A stretch of 64,000 nucleotides of DNA from an uncultured Bacteroidota bacterium (GTDB lineage: Bacteria; Bacteroidota; Bacteroidia; Chitinophagales; Saprospiraceae). Below, one piece after another: positions 16,669-25,354 of the stretch. The position numbers and the translations under genes were made by a program. A model generated the notes under the pieces. That model had not been told where the DNA came from, did no database searches, and saw nothing but the letters and a program-made list of their open reading frames with translations. Positions within the stretch are counted from its first letter, which is position 1. The number at the start of each line of letters is the position of its first letter. Location: positions 100,390 through 164,389 of the forward strand of contig CALMSX010000116.1 of assembly GCA_937872515.1 (NCBI GenBank), in the 5' to 3' direction.

Positions 16669-18711
16669 ATGCCCATGAGAATTTCAGACAAAGTGTGGAA
16701 TCCTGCCTTACAAATGGGCTTGATCCTTTGCCTTGCATCAGTAATGGTAACTTGTGTGCCGCCAACAGACCATGTAAATACCAATCTAAACCTGGGATTC
16801 AATGATCCGGTTGTCCGCAAAGTACTGGAGTACCAGGACAAAGGGCTGGTAGATTCACTTTATCCTATGTTTTCGGATAAAAGCCCCGGAGTAAGGTTTG
16901 CTGCCGTAAGGGCCTTTGCATCCATCAGAAATGAAGACGCCGTAGATTCTGTGATCAGGATGCTAAAAGATCCCGTACTGGAAGTTCGAGCCATGGCAGC
17001 GTATGCTTTGGGCCAAATTGGAAGTACCAAGGCTGAGACGCCACTCATAGCAGCCTTTACAGCCCAGGATACATTGAATGTAAACAATATTTTCAATCGC
17101 CATATTCTGGAGGCCTTGGGCAGGTGTGGAGGTAAAACCACTTTGAAAAACATTGCCTCAGTGGTCTCTTACCGCGACAATGACGATGAATTGTTAATGG
17201 GCCAAGTCAGGGCATTTTACCATTTTGGACAAAGAAGCATTTTTGATCCCACCGCATCCAGCAGGGCCATGGAACTCATTTCCAACAATGCCATCACTGA
17301 AAACATTCGACTCGAAGCAGCCCACTATTTTGGAAGATTTAAAGAAGCGGTGACACCTGAATTATCAGAGCGACTTTTGAATCATTACAGCATCGAAGAC
17401 AACCCTGATATCAGAATGCCCCTGGCCAGCGCTGTATCAAGGATGACAGTGGCAGGTATTGATAAAAAACTACTACAATACCTTTCTTCAGAACAAGATT
17501 ATCGGGTAAAATGCAATTTGCTCAGAGGCTTTCAAAATGTGGCCTTTGACAGTATCAAACCAGCCATCTTTGCCCTCGTCAAAGATCCGAATGTTCACGT
17601 GGCATCTCTTGCAGCTGAACTCATTGGCCGCAAAGGGGTAAAGGAAGATATTTATGAGTACAAGGCCCTGGCAACTGCAGAATTGGATTGGAGGGTGAAA
17701 ACGAAGTTGTATCACGCCATGATGAAGGCATGCCCCGTATTTTATACCAAAATCAAAAATGAGTTGGCAGCTGAGGTAAAATTTTTCTTTACCAATAGCA
17801 GCAATGCTTATGAAAGGGCAGAATGGCTGCGCGTGTTGGGAGACGATCCATATCAGTATCTAACGCTCTCCAGCTTGTCAGGTAAAACCAGTCAGCCTGT
17901 GGAAAAAACGGCCTTGATTGAGGCGATGGGCCAAATATTGGTACACCCAGAATTTATCAGGGCCTATGGTTCAAAATACATAGAAGTTAAATCTTATATC
18001 GTTAATTTTTTGGTTGCGGTCTGTAAGGCAGGAGACGCCGGTTCTACAGCTGCAGCTTCTGTGATATTGAAGGATCCCAAATCAGGAGCCAAGGGTTTTG
18101 TTGCCGATACATCCTGGTTTGATACTTCAAAAGCCAAGCTCAAATTACCCCAGGATTTGGAAGCCTACAATGAATTGTTGCAAGCCAGAGCCTTGTTGTT
18201 TGATAGCACCTATGTTGCCTATAAAGCACCTTACAACCATCCCATCGACTTTAATTCGTTAGCACTGCAGGGAGATTCAATTGAAGTGGTAATGAAAACA
18301 ACCAAAGGCAATATTACCCTCCTGCTGTTTACAGATAAGGCACCGGGTAGTGTAGCCAACTTCCTTGAACTGTGTCAAAAAGATTTTTACGACAATAAGT
18401 TTTTTCATCGCGTTGTTCCCAACTTTGTGGTACAGGCAGGTTGTCCTAGAGGCGATGGATATGGTGCCTTAAACTACACCATCCGTTCTGAACTAAATCT
18501 CAACTACTATCTGGAAACCGGATTGCTGGGAATGGCGCACGCCGGTAATCACAGCGAAGGTACTCAGTTTTTTATCACCCACAGTCCTGCTCCACACCTG
18601 GACGGAAATTATACCATTTTTGGAAAGGTAAAAGAAGGTATGGACGTAGTGCACACCTTGTACCAGGGCGATAAGATCATCGATGTTATTATTTTAAAAG
18701 CCAATAAATAA
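16669..18711 (+). CDS. HEAT-repeat peptidyl-prolyl cis-trans isomerase (cyclophilin) lipoprotein
   Basis: 680-aa fusion of a HEAT-repeat scaffold and a C-terminal cyclophilin domain. The start at 16669 (or 16675) is chosen because it follows a -7 box and gives a signal-peptide-like N-terminus ending at Cys29 (MVTC, a weak lipobox); an upstream frame extension overlaps the previous gene. Residues about 60-480 hold HEAT units such as SPGVRFAAVRAFASIRNEDA and DPVLEVRAMAAYALGQIGS. From about residue 540 the PPIase shows GNITLLLFTDKAPGSVANFL, FHRVVPNFVVQAG with the catalytic Arg, EGTQFFIT and PHLDGNYTIFGKV. It is probably a periplasmic foldase held on a protein-binding solenoid. gcvT follows after 17 bases. 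Confidence 0.9.
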   Translation: MPMRISDKVWNPALQMGLILCLASVMVTCVPPTDHVNTNLNLGFNDPVVRKVLEYQDKGLVDSLYPMFSDKSPGVRFAAVRAFASIRNEDAVDSVIRMLKDPVLEVRAMAAYALGQIGSTKAETPLIAAFTAQDTLNVNNIFNRHILEALGRCGGKTTLKNIASVVSYRDNDDELLMGQVRAFYHFGQRSIFDPTASSRAMELISNNAITENIRLEAAHYFGRFKEAVTPELSERLLNHYSIEDNPDIRMPLASAVSRMTVAGIDKKLLQYLSSEQDYRVKCNLLRGFQNVAFDSIKPAIFALVKDPNVHVASLAAELIGRKGVKEDIYEYKALATAELDWRVKTKLYHAMMKACPVFYTKIKNELAAEVKFFFTNSSNAYERAEWLRVLGDDPYQYLTLSSLSGKTSQPVEKTALIEAMGQILVHPEFIRAYGSKYIEVKSYIVNFLVAVCKAGDAGSTAAASVILKDPKSGAKGFVADTSWFDTSKAKLKLPQDLEAYNELLQARALLFDSTYVAYKAPYNHPIDFNSLALQGDSIEVVMKTTKGNITLLLFTDKAPGSVANFLELCQKDFYDNKFFHRVVPNFVVQAGCPRGDGYGALNYTIRSELNLNYYLETGLLGMAHAGNHSEGTQFFITHSPAPHLDGNYTIFGKVKEGMDVVHTLYQGDKIIDVIILKANK

Positions 18712-18728
18712 ACCACATAACCAAAGAA

Positions 18729-19838
18729 ATGAAACCAACACCACTAACCCAAAAACACATAGATCTCGGCGCAAAGATGGCTGAGTTTGCAGGATATAAC
18801 ATGCCCATTTCTTATTCAGGCATCATTGAAGAACACCAGGGTGTGAGAAAGAGAGTAGGTGTTTTTGACGTAAGCCACATGGGTGAATTTATTGTAAAGG
18901 GAAAACAAGCCCTGGACCTGGTTCAGGCAATCAGTTCCAATGATGCCTCAAAGCTCAATCCTGGTGATGCACAGTATTCCTGTCTGCCCAATGACAAAGG
19001 AGGAATCGTAGATGATATGCTGGTTTATCGTTTATTTGACGACATGTGTGCCGAAGGAGAGCAGGCTTTTATGTTGGTAGTCAATGCCAGTAACATTGAA
19101 AAAGACTGGAATTGGATTTCGGCGCTCAATACCTTTGACACCCGACTTATCAACATTTCTGATGAAACCGGATTGATCGCAGTACAAGGTCCGAAGGCGG
19201 AAGCAGCCCTTCAAAAATTAACCGATGTTGATTTATCAAAAATCGCCTATTATCACTTTGCAAAAGGTACCATTGCAGGTGCAGAAAATGTCATCTTATC
19301 CGCAACAGGCTATACAGGAAGTGGTGGTTTTGAATTGTATTGCAGACAAGACCAAACTGCCGACCTATGGGATGCTGTGATGAGGGCGGGTGCTGAATTT
19401 GACATTATACCCGCAGGTTTAGGAGCACGTGATACCCTAAGGCTTGAAATGGGATATTGTCTGTATGGCAACGACATTGACGATACCACCAGTCCATTGG
19501 AAGCAGGCCTTGGCTGGATTACCAAACTGAAAAAAAATGCCAACTTTCCATCAAAATCCATTTTTGAACAGCAGAAAAAAGATGGCTTGATGAAACAATT
19601 GGTAGGTTTTACCATGACGGAAAGAAGAGTACCCCGCCACGGCTATCAGGTTTGCGATGCAGATGGTTTAACCATTGGTGAAGTAACCTCTGGTACCCAG
19701 TCACCAAGCCTTGACCAACCAATAGGCATGGCTTACGTAAGCAAGGGTCATACAGCCATTGGTTCTAAAATTTATATTAAAGTGGGCAGTAAACAATTGG
19801 AGGCAGAAGTAACAAGTCTTCCTTTTTTAACCATTTAA
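18729..19838 (+). CDS. gcvT: Aminomethyltransferase (glycine cleavage system T protein)
   Basis: T protein of the glycine cleavage system: takes the aminomethyl group from lipoylated H protein, releases ammonia and makes 5,10-methylene-THF. It is 369 aa, the standard length. Family blocks are TPLTQKHIDLGAKMAEFAGY at the N-terminus, RVGVFDVSHMGEF, DDMLVYRL, TGYTGSGGFELYC, PAGLGARDTLRLEMGYCLYG and EVTSGTQSPSL near the C-terminus. It is close behind the cyclophilin lipoprotein and 8 bases ahead of an FNR-like flavoprotein. lipA, which makes the lipoyl group the system needs, lies about 2.4 kb downstream; gcvH and gcvP are not in the window. No glycine riboswitch fits in the short leader. Confidence 0.96.
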   Translation: MKPTPLTQKHIDLGAKMAEFAGYNMPISYSGIIEEHQGVRKRVGVFDVSHMGEFIVKGKQALDLVQAISSNDASKLNPGDAQYSCLPNDKGGIVDDMLVYRLFDDMCAEGEQAFMLVVNASNIEKDWNWISALNTFDTRLINISDETGLIAVQGPKAEAALQKLTDVDLSKIAYYHFAKGTIAGAENVILSATGYTGSGGFELYCRQDQTADLWDAVMRAGAEFDIIPAGLGARDTLRLEMGYCLYGNDIDDTTSPLEAGLGWITKLKKNANFPSKSIFEQQKKDGLMKQLVGFTMTERRVPRHGYQVCDADGLTIGEVTSGTQSPSLDQPIGMAYVSKGHTAIGSKIYIKVGSKQLEAEVTSLPFLTI

Positions 19839-19846
19839 TACGCATC

Positions 19847-20572
19847 ATGCCTACCACCTGGTATTCGGCCGAAGTAGTTGACATTGAGGAAATGAATCAG
19901 CACGTCAGGAGATATTTCCTGCAGCCCGAGGCAAACTTTCCGGTGTTTAAGCCGGGCCAGTTTATTACCCTGGATCTACCGGTAAGTGACAAGCGTCAGC
20001 AGCGATGGAAAAGTTATTCCATTGCCAATGCCCCACAACCGGGAGGCCTCATTGAGTTATGCATTGTTCGCCATCCGGAGGGTAGTGGTACCGGGTATAT
20101 GTTTAATGAGGTACACAAGGGCAGTAAGCTGGTATTTAAAGGGCCTGACGGGGGCTTCGTTTTGCCCCAAAACCTGGAAAACCTGCATCTGGTTATGGTC
20201 TGCACAGGCACAGGGGTAGCTCCATTTAGGTCAATGATCAGCCACGTAATTGAACAGGGCCTTCCTTATAAACACATCCACCTCATTTTTGGAGGCAGAA
20301 AGGAAGAAGATATTTTGTACCGAAAGGAGTTTGAATTATGGCGGGATCAACTTCCTGGTTTTAGTTACGATGTTTCCTTGTCACGGGACCCATCATGGCC
20401 TGGTTATACAGGTTATGTTCACCAGATTTATAGAGAACAATATGCAGAAGTAAAACCGGATGTTGTATTTTATCTGTGTGGATGGACCCGAATGATCGAC
20501 GAGGCTGTAGCCCACCTCGTTTCAGAAATGGGATATGCCCCCAACCAGGTGAGGTACGAATTGTACGGCTGA
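19847..20572 (+). CDS. Ferredoxin-NADP reductase-like FAD/NAD(P) oxidoreductase
   Basis: 241-aa flavoprotein of the ferredoxin-NADP reductase superfamily without a fused iron-sulphur domain. The FAD domain has FKPGQFITLDLP and the RxYS-type motif in RWKSYSIANAP near residues 53-63, with SGTGYMFN following. The NAD(P) domain has LVMVCTGTGVAPFRSMI, LIFGGRKEEDILYRKEF and FYLCGWTRMIDEA, and the chain ends in YELYG. It probably supplies or takes electrons between NAD(P)H and ferredoxin or flavodoxin in the cytosol; the partner is unknown. It is 8 bases behind gcvT, likely co-transcribed, and meets upp tail-to-tail with only 2 bases between stops. Confidence 0.87.
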   Translation: MPTTWYSAEVVDIEEMNQHVRRYFLQPEANFPVFKPGQFITLDLPVSDKRQQRWKSYSIANAPQPGGLIELCIVRHPEGSGTGYMFNEVHKGSKLVFKGPDGGFVLPQNLENLHLVMVCTGTGVAPFRSMISHVIEQGLPYKHIHLIFGGRKEEDILYRKEFELWRDQLPGFSYDVSLSRDPSWPGYTGYVHQIYREQYAEVKPDVVFYLCGWTRMIDEAVAHLVSEMGYAPNQVRYELYG

Positions 20573-20574
20573 TC

Positions 20575-21225
20575 TTATTCCTGCAACTTAATACCAAAAC
20601 AAAGATCCCCCGCATCTCCCAGTCCGGGCACAATGTAAGACTTTGCTGTTAGTTCCTCATCTATGGCCCCTGTCCAAATCCGGGCATTAGGGAAAAAGCG
20701 TTGAACATGTTTGACGCCCTGACTGGAGGCAATCACGGAAACCACGTGCAACTGACTTGGTTTACCATAATCTTCAAGATGTTCAAGGGTCTTATGAATA
20801 CTGGCACCTGTGGCCAGCATTGGGTCCAATAGAATCAAAATTTTACCATCAATATTGGGACAGGTAATGTATTCAAGCTTGATGTCAAAACTTCCATCTT
20901 TGTGGTGCGATCTGTAAGCTGAGATAAAGCCATTTTCCACATCGTCAAAAATTCTCAAAAAACCCTGATGAAGCGGCAGCCCTGCTCGCAGGATAGAAGC
21001 CAAAACAATGTTGTCAGTGGGCAGTTCTACATAGGCTTCTCCCAAGGGAGTTTCAACGGTTGTTGATTGGTAATTGAGGTGTTTACTGATTTCATAGGCC
21101 ATAATTTCACCCATTCGCTCCATGTTGATTCTAAAACGCATGCTGTCGCGTTGTTTGTCAACCGATCTCATTTCATAGAGGTACTTATTCAGGATGGATT
21201 TTCCTGTAGATAAATTGTGGATCAT
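20575..21225 (-). CDS. upp: Uracil phosphoribosyltransferase
   Basis: Pyrimidine salvage enzyme making UMP from uracil and PRPP. It is 216 aa. The PRPP loop is LLDPMLATGAS at residues 132-142 and the uracil-binding C-terminus is GLGDAGDLCFGIK near 201-213; ILRAGLPLHQGF at about 78-89 is also typical. It is transcribed alone on the minus strand, convergent with the flavoprotein gene and divergent from the hypothetical gene at 21405. No PyrR-type leader or attenuator is evident upstream. Confidence 0.96.
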   Translation of the reverse strand: MIHNLSTGKSILNKYLYEMRSVDKQRDSMRFRINMERMGEIMAYEISKHLNYQSTTVETPLGEAYVELPTDNIVLASILRAGLPLHQGFLRIFDDVENGFISAYRSHHKDGSFDIKLEYITCPNIDGKILILLDPMLATGASIHKTLEHLEDYGKPSQLHVVSVIASSQGVKHVQRFFPNARIWTGAIDEELTAKSYIVPGLGDAGDLCFGIKLQE

Positions 21226-21391
21226 GGTCTTATTTTTGAAAACGATAAAATTACAATTTTCATTTCACACTACAACTGCATTGCCCTAGTTATGATTGAT
21301 TTTTGATTTTTTGTGGCTTTGGTTTTTGTCAGAAAGATCCGGAATGCGCGTTAAAAAGTACTGTTGTTGAACTATTTACCGAATAATCCAT

Positions 21392-21399
21392 TATTTTTG
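21392..21399 (+). promoter_or_regulatory. Bacteroidota -7 box (TATTTTTG) abutting the next gene
   Basis: TAnnTTTG match with a TTG at 21367-21369, a 22-base spacer. The ATG at 21405 is only 6 bases past the box, so the transcript would start at or next to the start codon. Confidence 0.4.
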
Positions 21400-21404
21400 G
21401 TGTC

Positions 21405-22259
21405 ATGATACCGTTTCTGTTTAGATGGACTGGGCATAATAAGCCGAAATTAGCCAGGTGGAATAAGCCGCTGCTACTTTTCATTTGGTTATTAGGTACT
21501 TATACCGGTGTGGCCCAGGTATCCACCAAGACCAACCTCAACGACGATCGTTTTAAGGGTATCATCTACCGAAAAGAAACTACTGCAGACCTGCGTTTGC
21601 ACAATAACGGACTTGCGCTGGCCATTAATTTTGGAGAAATCAGAACCTATTACCGCACAAATTACTACCATTTTGAACTGGGAACTATGCACAGTCCCAG
21701 GGAACACAAACAGTCCAAAAATCTCAATGTCATCGGAAACGAGCTGCCGAAAGAGTTTAAACTGGGCAAACAAAATTCAGTTTTCATTTTGCGGGCCGGC
21801 AAGGGCATAAAAAGATATATTTCTGATAAAGCCAGAAGAAAGGGCGTCTCTCTGGGGTATAGCATTGAAGGCGGTCCTTCACTTGCCTTGCTTAAGCCTA
21901 CATATCTAAAATTTATTGAACAGGTGGTAGTCAATGGCGAGTTGGAATCCATCCTTGTTGACAAAAAATACAGCGCAGAAAACAGAGATGAGTTTATCGA
22001 TTATGGAAGCATTTACGGGGGCTCATCTTTTTCTACCGGCTTAAAAGAAATCAGCATTTTACCCGGTTTCCAGGCAAAGGCAGGTTTGTTTTTTTCTGTG
22101 GGTGCCTTTGATGAATACGTAAAAGCGGCAGAAGCGGGTGTGATGGTCGATGTTTTTATTAAAAAAGTACCCATTATGGTCGAAACCGAAGGACTACGCA
22201 ACTCACCCTTTTTTGTTAACCTTTATGTAAATTTGCACTTCGGACGCCGAAGTAATTAA
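21405..22259 (+). CDS. Conserved hypothetical exported protein
   Basis: 284 aa, not recognised as a named family. The N-terminus (MIPFLFRWTGHNKPKLARWNKPLLLFIWLLGTYTGVAQ) has a basic stretch and then a hydrophobic segment ending in GVAQ, consistent with a signal peptide. The mature part has alternating beta strands (LALAINFGEIRTYYRTNYYHFELG, GVSLGYSIEGGPSLALL, GLFFSVGAFDEYVKAAEAGV) and ends in FFVNLYVNLHFGRR, suggesting a small outer-membrane barrel. It precedes lipA by 8 bases and may be co-transcribed with it. A -7 box lies immediately upstream, leaving almost no leader. Confidence 0.7.
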   Translation: MIPFLFRWTGHNKPKLARWNKPLLLFIWLLGTYTGVAQVSTKTNLNDDRFKGIIYRKETTADLRLHNNGLALAINFGEIRTYYRTNYYHFELGTMHSPREHKQSKNLNVIGNELPKEFKLGKQNSVFILRAGKGIKRYISDKARRKGVSLGYSIEGGPSLALLKPTYLKFIEQVVVNGELESILVDKKYSAENRDEFIDYGSIYGGSSFSTGLKEISILPGFQAKAGLFFSVGAFDEYVKAAEAGVMVDVFIKKVPIMVETEGLRNSPFFVNLYVNLHFGRRSN

Positions 22260-22267
22260 AAGCATTC

Positions 22268-23155
22268 ATGTCATTAATAGAACTACCTATTGTCAGCGCA
22301 GAAGAACAGCCGGTAACTCGGGCCAGAAAACCGGAATGGCTGCGTGTAAAACTACCCATTGGTGAAGACTACCGAAGGGTGCGCAGCCTGGTAGATGAAT
22401 ACAAACTGCATACCATCTGTCAAAGTGGAAATTGTCCCAATATGGGCGAGTGCTGGGGTGCCGGAACCGCTACCTTTATGATCCTGGGCAATGTGTGTAC
22501 CCGGTCCTGCTCGTTTTGTGCCGTAAAAACAGGAAGGCCCAATGAGTACGATACCGACGAACCACAGAGGGTGGCAGAAGCCATTAAACTCATGCAGGTC
22601 AAACATGCGGTGATCACCTCTGTCAACCGGGATGAGTTAAAAGACAGGGGGGCAGAAATCTGGTACCAAACCGTGTTTTTGGTGAAACAATACAGCCCAA
22701 CCACCACCATCGAAACCCTGATACCGGATGTTAAAGCCAATTGGGAAGCCCTTGAGCGCATGATCAGTGCAGGTCAGGAAGTGGTATCTCACAATATGGA
22801 AACCGTAGGCAGATTGTATCGACTGGTAAGACCTCAGGCCAAATACGAACGCAGTCTTGAGCAAATCAAAAGGACCAAAGAATATGGCAAACGCACCAAA
22901 ACCGGCATCATGCTGGGCTTGGGAGAATCTAAAGAGGAAGTACTGAAGGCAATGGACGACCTGGTGGCCAATGGCTGCGATGTTTTGACCCTGGGTCAAT
23001 ACCTTCAACCCACCAAAATGCACCTCGAAGTGGCTGAATTTATTCATCCTGATACCTTTGCCATGTACAAGGAAGAAGGGATGGCTCGAGGATTTAAATT
23101 TGTGGAAAGCGGTCCGCTGGTTCGTTCTTCCTATCACGCTGAAAGGCATTTGTAA
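22268..23155 (+). CDS. lipA: Lipoyl synthase
   Basis: Radical SAM enzyme that inserts two sulphurs into octanoyl groups on H protein and 2-oxoacid dehydrogenase E2 subunits. It is 295 aa. The auxiliary cluster ligands are Cys51, Cys56 and Cys62 (CQSGNCPNMGEC) and the radical SAM cluster is Cys77-x3-Cys81-x2-Cys84 (CTRSCSFC); VTSVNRDELKDRGAEIW and the conserved C-terminal RSSYHAE are present. The next gene, deoD, begins 10 bases later. Its product would serve the glycine cleavage system whose gcvT is nearby. Confidence 0.97.
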   Translation: MSLIELPIVSAEEQPVTRARKPEWLRVKLPIGEDYRRVRSLVDEYKLHTICQSGNCPNMGECWGAGTATFMILGNVCTRSCSFCAVKTGRPNEYDTDEPQRVAEAIKLMQVKHAVITSVNRDELKDRGAEIWYQTVFLVKQYSPTTTIETLIPDVKANWEALERMISAGQEVVSHNMETVGRLYRLVRPQAKYERSLEQIKRTKEYGKRTKTGIMLGLGESKEEVLKAMDDLVANGCDVLTLGQYLQPTKMHLEVAEFIHPDTFAMYKEEGMARGFKFVESGPLVRSSYHAERHL

Positions 23156-23165
23156 AATTAAGTCA

Positions 23166-23867
23166 ATGTCAACTCCCCACAACAGCGCACTGCCAGGCCA
23201 GCTGGCACCAACGGTACTCATGCCGGGCGATCCTCTCAGGGCTAAGTACATGGCAGAACATTTTTTATCCGATGTAGTGTTGATCAATGATGTGAGGAAT
23301 ATGTTGGGGTTTACCGGCTTTTTTCAAGGAAGATCGGTAACCATCATGGGCACAGGCATGGGTGCAGCCTCAACCGGTATTTATGCCCATGAATTTATCC
23401 ATCACTATGGAGTAAAACAACTGATCAGAGTAGGTTCTACCGGATCCATCCAAGCCCATGTGAGGGTAAACGACATCGTCATTGCCCAAGGTGCATCTAC
23501 CGATTCAAACTTTGCAGACCAATTTGATATTCCCGGACAAATGTCGGCATTGGCTGACTTTGGTTTGTTGTCAAAGGCTGCCTCCGTGGCTGAAAACATG
23601 AGATTGCAGTACCATGTAGGCAATGTTGTTAGCTCTGATTTTTTTTATCACGATGACAAAGAAAATTGGAAACAATGGGCCAAGATGGGCATTTTATCGC
23701 TGGAAATGGAAGCCCATGCCCTCTACCTCACCGCCGCAAGAGCAGGGGTCAAAGCCCTGGCTATACTCACTGTATCCGATTCACTGATTACGGGTGAAGC
23801 CCTAAGTGCAGATGAAAGAGAACAAAGTTTTGATCAAATGGTCAGATTGGCCTTAAGCCTGGTCTAG
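23166..23867 (+). CDS. deoD: Purine-nucleoside phosphorylase, DeoD type
   Basis: Phosphorolysis of purine nucleosides to base and (deoxy)ribose 1-phosphate in salvage. The start at 23166 (MSTPHNSALPGQLAPTVLMP) is chosen over an in-frame upstream ATG inside lipA because the protein then matches the 233-aa length of hexameric DeoD enzymes. Motifs: MPGDPLRAKYMAEHF, GTGMGAASTGIYAHE, RVGSTGSIQ, SLEMEAHALYL and LTVSDSLITGE with the catalytic Asp. It lies 10 bases after lipA and its stop almost touches the stop of the convergent methyltransferase-like gene. Confidence 0.94.
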   Translation: MSTPHNSALPGQLAPTVLMPGDPLRAKYMAEHFLSDVVLINDVRNMLGFTGFFQGRSVTIMGTGMGAASTGIYAHEFIHHYGVKQLIRVGSTGSIQAHVRVNDIVIAQGASTDSNFADQFDIPGQMSALADFGLLSKAASVAENMRLQYHVGNVVSSDFFYHDDKENWKQWAKMGILSLEMEAHALYLTAARAGVKALAILTVSDSLITGEALSADEREQSFDQMVRLALSLV

Positions 23868-23868
23868 G

Positions 23869-24621
23869 CTATCGGTTTTTTTCACTTAACAACTGTGTAT
23901 TGTATTTCAACAACTTTAGCACGATATAGAGTAGTGCTGTGAGTCCCAAACCCACCAGGGTCCATCCATGGGGCAGCCTCAGGGTTCCTGATTGCACAAA
24001 ATCTACCCAAAGCTGAAATACAGCCAAAAGGGTAAAAATGGCGAGGATGCCATTCTTTTCTTTGGCTAAAACCTTTTTCCAGGAGAAGTGAAGCTCACAA
24101 GACTTCCATAAAGAAGGGGCAGGTACAATCGTAGGTGCCTGCTGGCTCCATTGAATAAAGGTATCGCCAAACTTTGAAGCCAGATAGTCTTCTTCTGCCA
24201 ACATGATTCTTTCATAAAAAATAAAGTACAACAGGCTAAACACAAACAAAAACAGGATGTTGGCAGAAAGTACCGCAATGCCCAACCACATAAAATAGTT
24301 GCCCAGGTACAAGGGGTGTCTCACGATGCTGTAGATGCCGGTTGTGTTGAGTTCATCTGCAACCTGTTGGGCTGTATTTCTACCCGAAGTATTGGCAGGC
24401 GTAAATCCAACCGTCACTATGCGTATAAATAGTCCTAAACCACATAAAGCCAGACACGCCATTTCCGGCAGATTGATAGCGGCATGTTGAAACCATTCAG
24501 GGTGTTGGAATATGGATTGTCTGGTTACCAAAAAAGCAAAAGGAAATAAGATCAGTGGAATATAACTTCTATTGCGGAAAAAAGCATTTCCCTGATTAAG
24601 TTGTTGATCAGCAAGTCTCAT
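23869..24621 (-). CDS. Isoprenylcysteine methyltransferase-like membrane protein
   Basis: 250-aa membrane protein of the ICMT/PEMT-like methyltransferase family. Several transmembrane segments are visible (YIPLILFPFAFLVT, MACLALCGLGLFIRIVTVGF, YFMWLGIAVLSANILFLFVFSLLYFIFY). The family signature GIYSIVRHPLYLGNY near residue 97-111 and the later ERIMLAEEDYLASKFGDTF form the predicted SAM and acceptor sites. In bacteria the acceptor is usually a lipid or a small isoprenoid and cannot be deduced here. Two more hydrophobic segments form a C-terminal extension (GILAIFTLLAVFQLWVDFV and WTLVGLGLTALLYIVLKLL). pnuC precedes it by 9 bases on the same strand, so they form a pair. Confidence 0.78.
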   Translation of the reverse strand: MRLADQQLNQGNAFFRNRSYIPLILFPFAFLVTRQSIFQHPEWFQHAAINLPEMACLALCGLGLFIRIVTVGFTPANTSGRNTAQQVADELNTTGIYSIVRHPLYLGNYFMWLGIAVLSANILFLFVFSLLYFIFYERIMLAEEDYLASKFGDTFIQWSQQAPTIVPAPSLWKSCELHFSWKKVLAKEKNGILAIFTLLAVFQLWVDFVQSGTLRLPHGWTLVGLGLTALLYIVLKLLKYNTQLLSEKNR

Positions 24622-24630
24622 AAGTGGCAG

Positions 24631-25254
24631 TTATACGTTTTGTTGTCTGGCTAATTTTTTCCAGGATAGATAACCTACAAGAGCCAGCAATAAAAATACG
24701 ACATACATAACAGTAAACAGCATAAAACCCTTGTAAAAGTTGAGAGGGATGGCAATTACATTAGAAGCCGTCCATGCAAGCCAGTTTTCTACCTTTCTTA
24801 AGGCCATCCACCACATGGCAGTCACAGCGCTAGCAGAAACCAATGAATCAAGAACCTGGGTGTTACTATCGGTAAAATAGTGCAACAAAAACCAGATGCC
24901 CAGCCACGAAACTGCAAATAGAAGCAAGCCATTGACCAGCTCTTTTTGGCCGCACCAGGATATGGGATACACCACGGCGTTGTCTTTTTTGCGGGTCCAC
25001 TGGTACCAACCGTACAGGCTCATCATCAGATAATAGATATTTAAGACCGCATCGGCGTAAAGAGGGGGGGATGCTATAAAAAAATAGATCCAGGCTGCCA
25101 GTACCACCCCAATGATGCCGGTTGGATATACCAAAATGTTGTTTTTACGGGCATACCATACGCTTGCCAGCTGGCTTAGGGTAGAGATCCATTCTTGCCA
25201 CCGGGTATGGACAATGTCGTTCACAAAATTTTGAAAATATTGGCTAAATGTCAT
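24631..25254 (-). CDS. pnuC: Nicotinamide riboside transporter PnuC-type
   Basis: Inner-membrane facilitator of the PnuC family, normally for nicotinamide riboside (some relatives carry thiamine). It is 207 aa with about seven transmembrane segments. Typical features are WISTLSQLASVWYARKNNIL followed by YPTGIIGVVLAAWIYF, MMSLYGWYQWTRKK with the Trp-rich substrate region, and ENWLAWTASNVIAIPLNFYKG. The upstream region of about 100 bases has no TPP or NAD riboswitch that I can recognise, which slightly favours a nicotinamide substrate without proving it. It is co-directional with and 9 bases upstream of the methyltransferase-like gene. Confidence 0.9.
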   Translation of the reverse strand: MTFSQYFQNFVNDIVHTRWQEWISTLSQLASVWYARKNNILVYPTGIIGVVLAAWIYFFIASPPLYADAVLNIYYLMMSLYGWYQWTRKKDNAVVYPISWCGQKELVNGLLLFAVSWLGIWFLLHYFTDSNTQVLDSLVSASAVTAMWWMALRKVENWLAWTASNVIAIPLNFYKGFMLFTVMYVVFLLLALVGYLSWKKLARQQNV

Positions 25255-25354
25255 TGATTGTTGATAATCAGTCTTTTAAACTTAAAATTAAGCGATAGAA
25301 AAATGATTTTGGTCGAAAATAACAACATTTTTATAGAAGAACGTAAACAAATCG

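Noticed and set aside
18712..18728. Glycine riboswitch for gcvT
   Set aside because: Only 17 bases lie between the upstream stop and the gcvT start.
22637..23287. 216-aa minus-strand ORF
   Set aside because: Antisense to lipA and deoD with no recognisable protein features.
25255..25354. TPP or NAD riboswitch upstream of pnuC
   Set aside because: About 100 AT-rich bases shared with a divergent gene and no conserved riboswitch core.
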